A stretch of DNA of 64,000 nt from Streptomyces sp. DH41 (GCF_029813785.1 NZ_JARVKY010000007.1:280437-344436); one strand, 5' to 3'; numbered from the stretch's first letter, positions 1 through 7,314 are shown. The notes: generated by a model from the letters alone, not told the origin. Program-made: numbers and translations.

Positions 1-272
1 TTCCGGATTCCGGAGGTGGTCGGCGCGGCGGCGAGCTGACGGTCCGGCTGCTCGTGGCAGCCGGATCCGGGCGCTCCGCCCTCGGTCCGCCTTCGGTCCG
101 CCCTCGGTCCGAGGGGCCCGCCCGCGTGTGGCACAATGGCTAGCTGTACTCGACAGTCGCACAGGACCCCTCTCTCCTCCGGCTGACGCGTCCATCGGGC
201 ACTCGGGTACCGCAACCCCACGCGGCTCTCTCGCCGTGCCCAATCACGTCAAAACCAGGAGAACCCACTCCA
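1..272 (+). other. Region upstream of rpsP: small repeat, hairpin and leader
   Basis: No complete gene is visible. An open frame from base 1 ends in TGA at 37-39 and could be the last codons of an upstream gene, but it is too short to identify. An 11-bp unit, CC(C/T)TCGGTCCG, occurs three times in tandem at 79-89, 90-100 and 101-111. The last copy forms a short hairpin with the following CGAGGG (101-106 with 110-115), a possible terminator for the upstream gene. The motif GCACAATGG near 131-139 may be part of the rpsP promoter, with CACAAT as a weak -10; no -35 is convincing. About 100 nt of leader would then precede rpsP. The rpsP Shine-Dalgarno is AGGAGAA at 257-263. Confidence 0.35.
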
Positions 273-692
273 GTGGCAGTCAAGATCAAGCTGAAGCGTC
301 TGGGCAAGATCCGTTCGCCTCACTACCGCATCGTCGTCGCCGACTCCCGTACCCGCCGTGACGGCCGGGCCATCGAGGAGATCGGCAAGTACCACCCGAC
401 GTACAACCCGTCGGTGATGGAGGTCGACGCCGAGCGTGTCGCGTACTGGCTGCGTGTCGGCGCCCAGCCGACCGAGCCCGTGCTCGCCATCCTGAAGAAG
501 ACCGGCGACTGGCAGAAGTTCAAGGGCGAGCCCGCCCCGGCGCCGCTGCTGCAGCCGGCCGAGAAGTCGGCCCGTCCGACCTTCGAGGCGATCGGTGGCG
601 ACGACGAGGGCAAGGGTGAGGCGATCACCCAGAAGAAGAAGGCCGACAAGAAGGACGAGGCTGCCGCCGAGTCCGAGTCGACCGAGGCCTGA
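273..692 (+). CDS. rpsP: 30S ribosomal protein S16
   Basis: S16 is a structural protein of the 30S subunit body that helps 16S rRNA fold during assembly. The GTG start follows an AGGAGAA Shine-Dalgarno. The 139-residue product begins with the conserved S16 segment (MAVKIKLKRLGK, then YRIVVADSR and the GKYHP motif), and the S16 fold fills about the first 80 residues. Residues from about 85 form an acidic and lysine-rich tail, typical of actinobacteria and longer than the roughly 80-residue enterobacterial protein. The KH-domain gene follows after 2 bases, so the two are co-transcribed. The identification is firm. Confidence 0.98.
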   Translation: MAVKIKLKRLGKIRSPHYRIVVADSRTRRDGRAIEEIGKYHPTYNPSVMEVDAERVAYWLRVGAQPTEPVLAILKKTGDWQKFKGEPAPAPLLQPAEKSARPTFEAIGGDDEGKGEAITQKKKADKKDEAAAESESTEA

Positions 693-694
693 GC

Positions 695-934
695 ATGCTC
701 GAGGAGGCTCTCGAGCACCTCGTGAAGGGCATCGTCGACAATCCTGACGATGTGCAGGTCGCCTCGCGTGACCTGCGTCGCGGGCGTGTGCTCGAGGTCC
801 GGGTCCACCCGGACGACCTCGGCAAGGTGATCGGCCGCAACGGCCGCACCGCACGCGCTCTGCGCACCGTCGTGGGCGCCATCGGCGGCCGTGGTGTTCG
901 CGTCGACCTCGTCGACGTGGACCACGTCCGCTGA
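695..934 (+). CDS. khpA: KH-domain RNA-binding protein KhpA
   Basis: This is a 79-residue single-KH-domain protein. In other Gram-positive bacteria KhpA binds RNA together with KhpB and influences cell elongation or division; that role is inferred here. The GxxG loop of the KH fold is visible as VIGRNGRTARALR near residues 46-58, followed by VVGAIGG. The first half (MLEEALEHLVKGIVDNPDDV) is the typical family start. The ATG lies 2 bases after the rpsP stop, so translational coupling is likely. A strong hairpin follows 20 bases after the stop, so rpsP-khpA may form its own transcription unit or be partly separated from rimM. Confidence 0.93.
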   Translation: MLEEALEHLVKGIVDNPDDVQVASRDLRRGRVLEVRVHPDDLGKVIGRNGRTARALRTVVGAIGGRGVRVDLVDVDHVR

Positions 935-954
935 CGCCAAACGCAGCACCGGCT

Positions 955-990
955 CGGGCCGGGGAGGGCCACTGGGCCGTCCCCGGCCCG
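955..990 (+). terminator. Strong hairpin after khpA (terminator or attenuator)
   Basis: CGGGCCGGGG at 955-964 pairs perfectly with CCCCGGCCCG at 981-990, and GGCC/GGCC extends the inner stem around ACTG. There is no T-run after it, as is usual for Streptomyces hairpin terminators. It lies between khpA and rimM, so it either ends the rpsP-khpA transcript or only lowers read-through. Confidence 0.65.
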
Positions 991-1000
991 TAGTCGTACA

Positions 1001-1120
1001 GCCGTGACCGGCGTGGTATGCGTCGTGCGCCCGGCGTCGTGTGCGCCGTGACCGGCGTGGTATGCGGCGTGTGCCCGACGTCGTGTGCGCCATGACCGGC
1101 GTCGTACGAGCCGTGACCGG
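1001..1120 (+). repeat. 44-bp tandem repeat upstream of rimM
   Basis: A 44-bp unit beginning GCCGTGACCGGCGTGGTATG occurs at 1001-1044 and again at 1045-1088 with a few substitutions. A truncated third copy starts at 1089 (GCCATGACCGGCGTCGTA), and the first 11 bases recur at 1110-1120. The array fills most of the 218-bp gap between khpA and rimM, after the hairpin at 955-990, and ends about 30 bases before the rimM start. Its function is unknown. Confidence 0.85.
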
Positions 1121-1152
1121 TTCGTCGCAGTTCCGACAGGAGATCAAGCACA

Positions 1153-1755
1153 GTGCAGTTGGTAGTCGCGCGTATCGGCCGCGCCCACGGAATCAAGGGC
1201 GAGGTGACCGTCGAGGTCCGCACCGACGAGCCCGAGCTGCGGCTCGGGCCCGGTGCCGTACTGACCACCGACCCCGCCTCCACCGGGCCGCTCACCATCG
1301 AGACCGGCCGGGTCCACAGCGGCCGTCTCCTGCTGCGCTTCGCCGGCGTCCACGACCGCACCGGAGCCGAGGCGCTGCGCAACACCCTCCTGATCGCCGA
1401 CGTCGACCCGGACGAGCGTCCCGAGGACGACGACGAGTACTACGACCACCAGCTGATCGACCTCGACGTGGTGACCAAGGACGGTGACGAGGTCGGCCGG
1501 ATCACCGAGATCTCCCACCTGCCCACGCAGGACCTCTTCGTGGTGGAGCGCCCCGACGGCAGCGAGGTCTACGTGCCGTTCGTGTCGGAGATCGTCACCG
1601 AGATCGACCTGGACGAGCAGCGCGCGGTCATCGACCCGCCGCCCGGCCTGATCGACGACCGCGCCGAGGTCGCCTCCGCGCGGGACGCCGCGGCGGACGC
1701 ACCCGCGGACTCCTCTGCGGACGCACCCGCGGACTCCTCGGAGGAAGAGGCGTGA
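1153..1755 (+). CDS. rimM: 16S rRNA processing/maturation protein RimM
   Basis: RimM assists maturation of the 30S head and binds S19. The 200-residue product has the N-terminal RimM domain (VARIGRAHGIKGEV at about residues 5-18, continuing to about 85) and the PRC-barrel domain (about 95-170, containing LPTQDLFVV and VYVPFV). The GTG at 1153 is the only start that gives the conserved N-terminus. After the PRC barrel comes an Ala/Asp/Ser tail in which ADAPADSS is encoded twice by a 24-bp direct duplication (about 1693-1740). The stop overlaps the trmD ATG (ATGA), the usual rimM-trmD coupling. The identification is firm. Confidence 0.97.
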   Translation: MQLVVARIGRAHGIKGEVTVEVRTDEPELRLGPGAVLTTDPASTGPLTIETGRVHSGRLLLRFAGVHDRTGAEALRNTLLIADVDPDERPEDDDEYYDHQLIDLDVVTKDGDEVGRITEISHLPTQDLFVVERPDGSEVYVPFVSEIVTEIDLDEQRAVIDPPPGLIDDRAEVASARDAAADAPADSSADAPADSSEEEA

Positions 1756-2588
1756 TGCGGCTCGACGTCGTCACGATCTTCCCCGAGTACCTGGAACCGC
1801 TGAACGTCTCCCTCGTCGGCAAGGCACGCGCGCGTGGACAGCTGAACGTCCACGTGCACGACCTGCGCTCCTGGACCTACGACCGGCACAACACCGTCGA
1901 CGACACGCCCTACGGCGGCGGCCCCGGCATGGTGATGAAGACCGAGCCGTGGGGCGACGCGCTGGACTCCGTCCTGGCCGACGGCTACGAGACGGGCTCC
2001 GGCGAGCCCGCCCTCATCGTGCCCACGCCCAGCGGCCGGCCCTTCACCCAGGAACTCGCCGTCCACCTCTCCGAGCGGCCCTGGCTGGTCTTCACACCCG
2101 CCCGCTACGAGGGCATCGACCGCCGTGTCATCGACGAGTACGCGACCCGGATGCCCGTGTACGAGGTGTCCATCGGCGACTACGTCCTGGCCGGCGGCGA
2201 GGCGGCCGTACTCGTCGTCACCGAGGCCGTGGCGCGGCTGCTGCCCGGCGTCCTCGGCAACGCCGAGTCCCACCGGGACGACTCCTTCGCCCCCGGCGTC
2301 ATGGCCAACCTGCTGGAGGGGCCCGTCCACACCAAGCCGCCGCAGTGGCGCGGCCGCGGCATCCCCGACGTGCTCCTCAGCGGCCACCACGGGAAGATCG
2401 CCCGCTGGCGCCGCGACGAGGCCCTGCGGCGTACGACGGCCAACCGGCCCGACCTGATCGAGCGGTGCGACCCCGGGGCCTTCGACAAGAAGGACCGCGA
2501 GATGCTCTCCATCCTGGGCTGGGAACCTGACCCGGAGGGGGAGCCGTACGGCCGATTTTGGCGTAGGGCGCCGGGCGTGGAAGAATAG
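1755..2588 (+). CDS. trmD: tRNA (guanine-N1)-methyltransferase TrmD
   Basis: TrmD uses S-adenosylmethionine to form m1G37 in tRNAs, preventing +1 frameshifts. The 277-residue protein shows the SPOUT-fold knot residues: YGGGPGMVMK at about 53-62 and SIGDYVLAGGEAA at about 139-151, with LSGHH further on. I use the ATG at 1755, which overlaps the rimM TGA and gives the family N-terminus MRLDVVTIFPEY; the GTG three bases upstream would only add one Met. A small hairpin (CCCCTG/CAGGGG, 2619-2633) lies 31 bases after the stop and may weakly terminate before rplS. Confidence 0.98.
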   Translation: MRLDVVTIFPEYLEPLNVSLVGKARARGQLNVHVHDLRSWTYDRHNTVDDTPYGGGPGMVMKTEPWGDALDSVLADGYETGSGEPALIVPTPSGRPFTQELAVHLSERPWLVFTPARYEGIDRRVIDEYATRMPVYEVSIGDYVLAGGEAAVLVVTEAVARLLPGVLGNAESHRDDSFAPGVMANLLEGPVHTKPPQWRGRGIPDVLLSGHHGKIARWRRDEALRRTTANRPDLIERCDPGAFDKKDREMLSILGWEPDPEGEPYGRFWRRAPGVEE

Positions 2589-2686
2589 GTCGCTGTTGTG
2601 CGTCCGTCCGGAGCGCGCCCCTGCCACAGGGGGACACGACGCCCGTCCCGACCCGCACATCCCAGATTCCGAAACACCTAGTTTCC

Positions 2687-2716
2687 GCTGATGACCTGTG
2701 GCATCAGCGAGGAAAG
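2687..2716 (+). promoter_or_regulatory. Leader hairpin abutting the rplS Shine-Dalgarno
   Basis: GCTGATG at 2687-2693 pairs perfectly with CATCAGC at 2702-2708 around an 8-base loop. It sits directly against the Shine-Dalgarno stretch GAGGAAAG (2709-2716) that serves the rplS ATG at 2725. The placement is suited to translational autoregulation by L19, but this is inference from position only. Confidence 0.4.
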
Positions 2717-2724
2717 CAGACGAA

Positions 2725-3075
2725 ATGTCTCACCTGCTCGACTCCGTCGACTCCGCGTCGCTGCGCAGTGACGTCCCGGCCTTCCGCCCCGGCGACACCG
2801 TCAACGTCCACGTCCGCGTCATCGAGGGCAACCGCTCCCGTGTGCAGCAGTTCAAGGGCGTAGTCATCCGCCGCCAGGGTGCCGGCGTGCGCGAGACCTT
2901 CACGGTCCGCAAGGTCTCCTTCTCCGTCGGCGTCGAGCGTACCTTCCCGGTGCACACCCCGATCGTGGAGAAGATCGAGCTCGTCACCCGCGGTGACGTC
3001 CGTCGCGCCAAGCTGTACTACCTGCGCGAGCTGCGCGGCAAGGCGGCGAAGATCAAGGAGAAGCGCGACAACTGA
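2725..3075 (+). CDS. rplS: 50S ribosomal protein L19
   Basis: L19 lies at the 30S-50S interface of the ribosome. The 116-residue product starts MSHLLDSVDSASLRSDVPAF and carries the L19 core (FRPGDTVNVHVRVIEGNRSRVQ, split here for length, then FKGVVI and GVERTFPVHTP) and the basic C-terminus LYYLRELRGKAAKIKEKR. A longer reading from an upstream start is possible, but the ATG at 2725 has a good GAGGAAAG Shine-Dalgarno and gives the family length. The order trmD-rplS-signal peptidase is conserved in many actinobacteria. Confidence 0.98.
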   Translation: MSHLLDSVDSASLRSDVPAFRPGDTVNVHVRVIEGNRSRVQQFKGVVIRRQGAGVRETFTVRKVSFSVGVERTFPVHTPIVEKIELVTRGDVRRAKLYYLRELRGKAAKIKEKRDN

Positions 3076-3095
3076 GCGCGCTGAGGGGTCCACGC

Positions 3096-3120
3096 CGGGG
3101 CCGGATACTATCTGGCCCCG
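3096..3120 (+). promoter_or_regulatory. Hairpin with embedded -10 box directly before sipW
   Basis: CGGGGCCGGAT (3096-3106) pairs with ATCTGGCCCCG (3110-3120) around a three-base loop, with one G-T wobble. It is a good terminator for rplS. Its last base is immediately before the sipW ATG at 3121. The sequence TACTAT at 3106-3111 fits a Streptomyces -10 box (TANNNT), placed so that transcription would begin at or next to the ATG. There is no Shine-Dalgarno, so sipW may be leaderless when transcribed from here. Confidence 0.5.
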
Positions 3121-3918
3121 ATGGACACCGAAACACAGCCCACGGAGCGCGACCGCTCCTCCCGTTCCTCCGACTCCGAGCACCGCTCGGACACGGAGGG
3201 TCCGGAGGAACGGTCGCGTTCCGCGTTCGCGGGGCGGATCACGGACTGGGTGCCGGGCGGCCGGATCACCGTGACCCTCATGACCCTGTTGCTGTTCCTG
3301 CTGCTGCTCAGCACCTTCGTGCTGCAGCCGTTCCAGATCCCCAGCGGATCCATGGAGCGGGGATTGAGGATCGGGGACCGGGTTCTCGTAAACAAGTTGG
3401 CGTACCGTTTCGGTGACCGGCCGCAGCGGGGCGACATCGTCGTGTTCGACGGCACCGGGCTCTTCGGGCACGGCGACTACATCAAGCGCGTTGTCGGTGT
3501 GGGCGGCGACCATGTGGTGTGCTGCGACAGGGAGGGGAGGGTCCGGGTGAACGGCCAGTCGGTCGACGAGTCCGCTTTCCTGTACCCGGGTGACCGCCCG
3601 TCCACGGTGCGCTTCGACGTCGTCGTCCCCGACGGCACCCTCTTCGTCCTCGGTGACCACCGGGCCAACTCCAGCGACTCCCGCGACCACCTGGGCTCGC
3701 CGGGTGGCGGCATGGTCCCGGTGGACGAGGTCATCGGCCGCGCCGACTGGATCGTCTGGCCCTTCGACCACGCGACCCACCTCGACCGGCCCGACGCTTA
3801 CGCGCGTGTGCCGGACGCGGACACGGACACGGGTCGGCCGGCCAAGGTGGCGGACGGACCGGCGGCTGACGCGCACCGGCCCGAGTACTCAGAGCACGCC
3901 GAGGGCGCCGATGGGTAG
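3121..3918 (+). CDS. sipW: Type I signal peptidase SipW
   Basis: This is a membrane serine protease that removes signal peptides from exported preproteins on the outer face of the membrane. The 265-residue protein has a charged cytoplasmic N-terminus of about 48 residues and one clear membrane segment at about 50-69. The S26 family boxes follow: the catalytic serine in QIPSGSMERG (Ser77), the catalytic lysine in DYIKRVVGVGGD (Lys122), and GDHRANSSDSR. No strongly hydrophobic second segment is seen at the C-terminus, which is Asp/Ala rich. It is the first of four tandem paralogues, and its stop overlaps the sipX start by 8 bases. The letter assignment follows gene order in S. coelicolor/lividans from memory. 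Confidence 0.93.
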   Translation: MDTETQPTERDRSSRSSDSEHRSDTEGPEERSRSAFAGRITDWVPGGRITVTLMTLLLFLLLLSTFVLQPFQIPSGSMERGLRIGDRVLVNKLAYRFGDRPQRGDIVVFDGTGLFGHGDYIKRVVGVGGDHVVCCDREGRVRVNGQSVDESAFLYPGDRPSTVRFDVVVPDGTLFVLGDHRANSSDSRDHLGSPGGGMVPVDEVIGRADWIVWPFDHATHLDRPDAYARVPDADTDTGRPAKVADGPAADAHRPEYSEHAEGADG

Positions 3919-5233
3919 CCGGGGCAAACCGCGCGGGACGCCCAGCAGCCCCACGGAGAACCTGCTGCCCACCGGCTCACGGCGCACCGGCGGCGCGCCG
4001 TCCGGTGGCCGGTCCCGTGCCGAGCGGCGCAAGCTGCAGCGCAAGGTCAAACGGCGCCGCAGACGCGGCGCGGTCAAGGAGATCCCTCTCCTCGTCGGCG
4101 TCGCCGTCCTGATAGCGCTGGTGCTGAAGACCTTCCTCGTCCAGGCCTTCGTGATCCCGTCGGGCTCCATGGAGCAGACCATCCAGATCGGTGACCGGGT
4201 CCTGGTGGACAAGCTCACCCCCTGGTTCGGCTCCGAGCCGCAGCGCGGGGACGTCATCGTCTTCCGCGACCCCGGTGGCTGGCTCCGCGGCGAGCAGACC
4301 GCCAAGAAGGACGATCCCGTCGTCATCAAGCAGGTCAAGGAAGGCCTCGCCTTCATCGGCCTGCTGCCGTCCGACGACGAGAAGGACCTCATCAAGCGGG
4401 TCGTCGGCGTGGGCGGGGACCGGGTCAAGTGCTGTGACACCCAGGGCCGGGTCACCGTCAACGGCGTTCCCCTGACCGAGGACTACCTCTATCCCGGCGA
4501 CGCCCCGTCCAGGACGCCGTTCGACGTCACGGTCCCCGAGGGACGGCTGTGGGTGATGGGCGACCACCGGTCCGACTCCGCCGACTCCCGCTCCCACCAG
4601 CAGACCGACTTCGGCACGGTCTCCGAGGACGAGGTGGTCGGCCGGGCCATGGTGATCGCCTGGCCGTTCGGGCACTGGACCACCCTGGACGAACCGAAAA
4701 CGTACGCGTCCGTGTCCGACTCGACCTCCGGTTCGACTGCCGCCCCCCGGCTGTCGCATAGGGTTGCCCCCTACGATCCGAACACGATGATTCGACTCCC
4801 GACCCCTGCGGAACTCCCGCTCGTTATGGGAGTGGTGGGCCTGCACCGCGTACGGGGCAGGCGGCGGCAGAAAGTAAGGAGTTGGCGTGGGGGATGTGGC
4901 GGTTGGCGCACGGTCCGGACACGACGGCGAGGAGAACCGCGGACGCCCCGTGGAGACAGCCGGCCCGGCGGCGGACGGCGCCCCGGCCTCCGGGCACGAC
5001 TCCGGGACCGAGGACGGCAGGGTGACGGACGAACAGAGCGGAACGCAGGACGAGGGAGTGGGCGGGACATCCCCGGCGACACCTCCCGCGGCCAAGAAGC
5101 CGCGCTCCTTCTGGAAGGAACTGCCGATCCTGATCGGCATCGCGCTGGTACTCGCGCTGCTGATCAAGACGTTCCTGGTCCAGGCGTTCTCGATTCCGTC
5201 CGCCTCGATGCAGAACACCCTCACGATCGGTGA
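3911..5233 (+). CDS. sipX: Type I signal peptidase SipX, with unusually extended open frame
   Basis: The second paralogue has an Arg/Lys-rich N-terminus (KLQRKVKRRRRRGAVKE), a membrane segment at about 58-75, catalytic serine in VIPSGSMEQT (Ser86), lysine in DLIKRVVGVGGD (Lys162) and GDHRSDSADSR. A short hydrophobic stretch (AELPLVMGVVGLH) lies near residue 305. The frame stays open to 5233 (440 codons), overlapping the first 347 bases of sipY. Family members are usually about 260-340 residues, and codon bias in this frame is lost after about 4870. A TAA at 4875-4877 is out of frame by one base. The true protein probably ends near there, or a single-base indel lies upstream. Confidence 0.85.
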   Translation: MGSRGKPRGTPSSPTENLLPTGSRRTGGAPSGGRSRAERRKLQRKVKRRRRRGAVKEIPLLVGVAVLIALVLKTFLVQAFVIPSGSMEQTIQIGDRVLVDKLTPWFGSEPQRGDVIVFRDPGGWLRGEQTAKKDDPVVIKQVKEGLAFIGLLPSDDEKDLIKRVVGVGGDRVKCCDTQGRVTVNGVPLTEDYLYPGDAPSRTPFDVTVPEGRLWVMGDHRSDSADSRSHQQTDFGTVSEDEVVGRAMVIAWPFGHWTTLDEPKTYASVSDSTSGSTAAPRLSHRVAPYDPNTMIRLPTPAELPLVMGVVGLHRVRGRRRQKVRSWRGGCGGWRTVRTRRRGEPRTPRGDSRPGGGRRPGLRARLRDRGRQGDGRTERNAGRGSGRDIPGDTSRGQEAALLLEGTADPDRHRAGTRAADQDVPGPGVLDSVRLDAEHPHDR

Positions 5234-5879
5234 CCGTGTCCTGGTCGACAAGCTCACGCCCTGGTTCGGCTCGGAACCCGAGCGCGGCGAGATCGTCGTC
5301 TTCCACGACCCGGACGACTGGCTGGCGGGCGAGCCGACGCCCGACCCGAACGCACTGCAGACGGTCCTCAGCTGGATCGGCCTGATGCCGTCCGCGGACG
5401 AGAAGGACCTCATCAAGCGCGTCATCGGAGTCGGCGGCGACACCGTCGAGTGCAAGGGGACCGGCCCGCTCAAGGTCAACGGCAAGGCGCTGAACGAGCA
5501 GGACTACGTCTACCCCAACAACACGCCGTGCAGCGTCGACGACCAGGGCGGCCAGTTCAAGGTCGAGGTCCCCGAGGGCTCCATCTGGGTCATGGGCGAC
5601 CACCGGCAGAACTCCCGGGACTCCCGCTACAACCAGTCGGACGAGCACGGCGGCATGGTCCCGGTGAAGGAGGTCGTCGGCCGCGCCATCGTGATCGCCT
5701 GGCCGATGAACCGCTGGGACAACCTGCCGGTCCCCGACACCTTCGACCAGGAGGGTCTGCAGGCCCAGTCGTCGGCCGCCGCCGCGCTGTCGGTCGCGCC
5801 CCAGGGGCTGGCCCTCGCCGGAGTCGTCCCGGTCGTCTGGTGGCGCCGCAGGCGCGTCGCGCCCGCCGAGACCCGCTGA
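4887..5879 (+). CDS. sipY: Type I signal peptidase SipY
   Basis: The third paralogue has 330 residues. The GTG start has AAGGAG at 4876-4881 as Shine-Dalgarno. A low-complexity acidic cytoplasmic tail of about 70 residues precedes a membrane segment (about 78-96). The catalytic serine lies in SIPSASMQNT (Ser107, SAS instead of the SGS of the first two), the lysine in DLIKRVIGVGGD (Lys177), and the GDHRQNSRDSR box follows. A second hydrophobic segment near residues 298-315 (LSVAPQGLALAGVVPVVWW) followed by RRRR suggests that the C-terminus returns to the cytoplasm. SipY is known in S. lividans as the main signal peptidase of the four; whether that holds here is not shown by the sequence. Confidence 0.93.
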   Translation: MGDVAVGARSGHDGEENRGRPVETAGPAADGAPASGHDSGTEDGRVTDEQSGTQDEGVGGTSPATPPAAKKPRSFWKELPILIGIALVLALLIKTFLVQAFSIPSASMQNTLTIGDRVLVDKLTPWFGSEPERGEIVVFHDPDDWLAGEPTPDPNALQTVLSWIGLMPSADEKDLIKRVIGVGGDTVECKGTGPLKVNGKALNEQDYVYPNNTPCSVDDQGGQFKVEVPEGSIWVMGDHRQNSRDSRYNQSDEHGGMVPVKEVVGRAIVIAWPMNRWDNLPVPDTFDQEGLQAQSSAAAALSVAPQGLALAGVVPVVWWRRRRVAPAETR

Positions 5880-5954
5880 GCGGCTCGGACCGTACGCCCC
5901 TCCTGAGCGGCGGCCGGCCGTTGAGGCAGCTGGTCGTCGCCGAGGCAGCCCTTC

Positions 5955-5988
5955 CAGCCCCTCCCGGGCCAGACCCCGGGAGGGGCTG
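5955..5988 (+). terminator. Terminator hairpin after sipY
   Basis: CAGCCCCTCCCGGG (5955-5968) and CCCGGGAGGGGCTG (5975-5988) form a perfect 14-bp stem with a 6-base loop. It lies 76 bases after the sipY stop and 35 before sipZ, separating sipWXY from sipZ. Confidence 0.85.
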
Positions 5989-6009
5989 CCCCGTTCGGGT
6001 ACTGCCGGG

Positions 6010-6023
6010 TAAGGTGCGGATCC
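6010..6023 (+). promoter_or_regulatory. Putative -10 box giving a leaderless sipZ transcript
   Basis: TAAGGT at 6010-6015 matches TANNNT and is followed by 8 bases and then the sipZ ATG at 6024. No purine-rich Shine-Dalgarno sits at the usual distance. The upstream terminator argues that sipZ needs its own promoter. No -35 element is evident. Confidence 0.4.
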
Positions 6024-6800
6024 ATGGGTGGCGAGAGCACGACACGTACGGCCCCGCCTGGCGGCGGCACGAACAAGGGCCCGGCGGGCAGCAGGACCGG
6101 GCAGCGACTGTCCAATCTCGCCGTGGCGCTGGGTCTGGTGCTGTTCCTCGGAGGCTTCGCCTGGGGAGCGGTGGTCTACCGCCCCTACACCGTGCCGACC
6201 AGCTCGATGGCACCGTCGATCGACGCGGGTGACCGGGTGCTGGCCCAGCGCGTCGACGGCGGTGACGTCCGCCGCGGTGACGTCGTCGTCTTCAAGGACG
6301 AGGCCTGGGCCAACGCCCCGATGGTCAAGCGTGTGGTCGCGGTCGGCGGGGACACCGTCTCCTGCTGCCAGGAGGGCAGGCTCAAGGTCAACGGCAAGGT
6401 CATCGACGAGACGTACCTGCCCGACGGTACGCCGGCCGAGATCAGCGGCTTCCCGACCGTGACCGTTCCCGAGGGCCGCCTGTTCCTGCTCGGCGACCAG
6501 CGCGACACCTCCCTGGACTCCACCGCCCACCTCGCCGACGCCGCCGGCGGCACGGTTTCGCGCGGGGCCGTGGACGCCCGTGTCGACGCCGTGGTCTGGC
6601 CCATGAACGGCATGCTGGAGCGACCGTCCGGTTTCGAGACGCTGGGCGGCCTCTCCTCGCCGGGTCCGCTGCGGACGGTCGTCGCGCTGGTGATCGCCGG
6701 GGCCGTACTGATCCTCGGCGGCGCGGCCTACGGTCCCTTCGCCAAGCGGGCCGCCGCCTCCCGCGCCCGGACCGGGACGGGGGCCACCGGTGCCCGCTGA
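6024..6800 (+). CDS. sipZ: Type I signal peptidase SipZ
   Basis: The fourth paralogue has 258 residues and is the most divergent. The first membrane segment is at about 31-51, catalytic serine is in TVPTSSMAPS (Ser61), lysine in PMVKRVVAVGGD (Lys102), and the third box reads GDQRDTSLDS rather than GDHR. A second membrane segment near 219-240 (LRTVVALVIAGAVLILGGAAYG) is followed by Lys/Arg, so both termini should be cytoplasmic. It lies after the terminator at 5955-5988 and is probably transcribed separately. Its end overlaps the Nudix gene by 11 bases, so the two are coupled. Confidence 0.93.
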   Translation: MGGESTTRTAPPGGGTNKGPAGSRTGQRLSNLAVALGLVLFLGGFAWGAVVYRPYTVPTSSMAPSIDAGDRVLAQRVDGGDVRRGDVVVFKDEAWANAPMVKRVVAVGGDTVSCCQEGRLKVNGKVIDETYLPDGTPAEISGFPTVTVPEGRLFLLGDQRDTSLDSTAHLADAAGGTVSRGAVDARVDAVVWPMNGMLERPSGFETLGGLSSPGPLRTVVALVIAGAVLILGGAAYGPFAKRAAASRARTGTGATGAR

Positions 6801-7314
6801 GTCGCCGCGGACGGGGCAGGACTCCTACGAGGGCGGGCTGCGCAGGGTGGCACGGGTGGTGCTGCTCGACCCCGACGACCGCATCCTGCTGCTGCACGGG
6901 CACGAACCGGACGATCCGGCCGACGACTGGTGGTTCACCCCCGGCGGCGGCGTGGAGGGCGACGAGACTCGTGAGGAGGCCGCCCGGCGGGAACTCGTCG
7001 AGGAGACCGGCATCACCGACATCGAACTCGGCCCGGTGCTGTGGCGGCGCAGGTGCTCGTTCCCCTTCGCGGGCCGACGCTGGGACCAGGACGAGTGGTA
7101 CTACCTGGCCCGTACGACCCAGACCGCGACCGAGGCCGCGGGCCTGACCGAGCTGGAGCGGCGCAGTGTCGCCGGATCGCGCTGGTGGACGTGTCAGGAA
7201 CTGACCCGGGCACATGAGACGGTGTATCCGACCAGACTCGCCGGGCTGCTGCGCAAGCTGCTCGACGAAGGGCCCCCGGCCGGGCCGGTGACCCTGGACA
7301 CCGAAATCGTCTAG
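6790..7314 (+). CDS. Nudix hydrolase
   Basis: The enzyme hydrolyses a nucleoside diphosphate linked to another moiety; the substrate cannot be told from sequence. The Nudix box is complete at about residues 52-74: it starts GGGVEGDE and ends RELVEETG, fitting G-x5-E-x7-REUxEExGU, with the metal-binding glutamates present. The preceding strand DDWWFTPGG and the later WTCQELTRA are typical of the actinobacterial group found after signal peptidase genes. The GTG at 6790 lies inside the end of sipZ. The protein has 174 residues, normal for the family. Confidence 0.93.
   Translation: MPAESPRTGQDSYEGGLRRVARVVLLDPDDRILLLHGHEPDDPADDWWFTPGGGVEGDETREEAARRELVEETGITDIELGPVLWRRRCSFPFAGRRWDQDEWYYLARTTQTATEAAGLTELERRSVAGSRWWTCQELTRAHETVYPTRLAGLLRKLLDEGPPAGPVTLDTEIV

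Noticed and set aside
4824..6530. A 568-codon minus-strand frame across sipX/sipY/sipZ
   Set aside because: It is low complexity and antisense to strongly conserved signal peptidase motifs.
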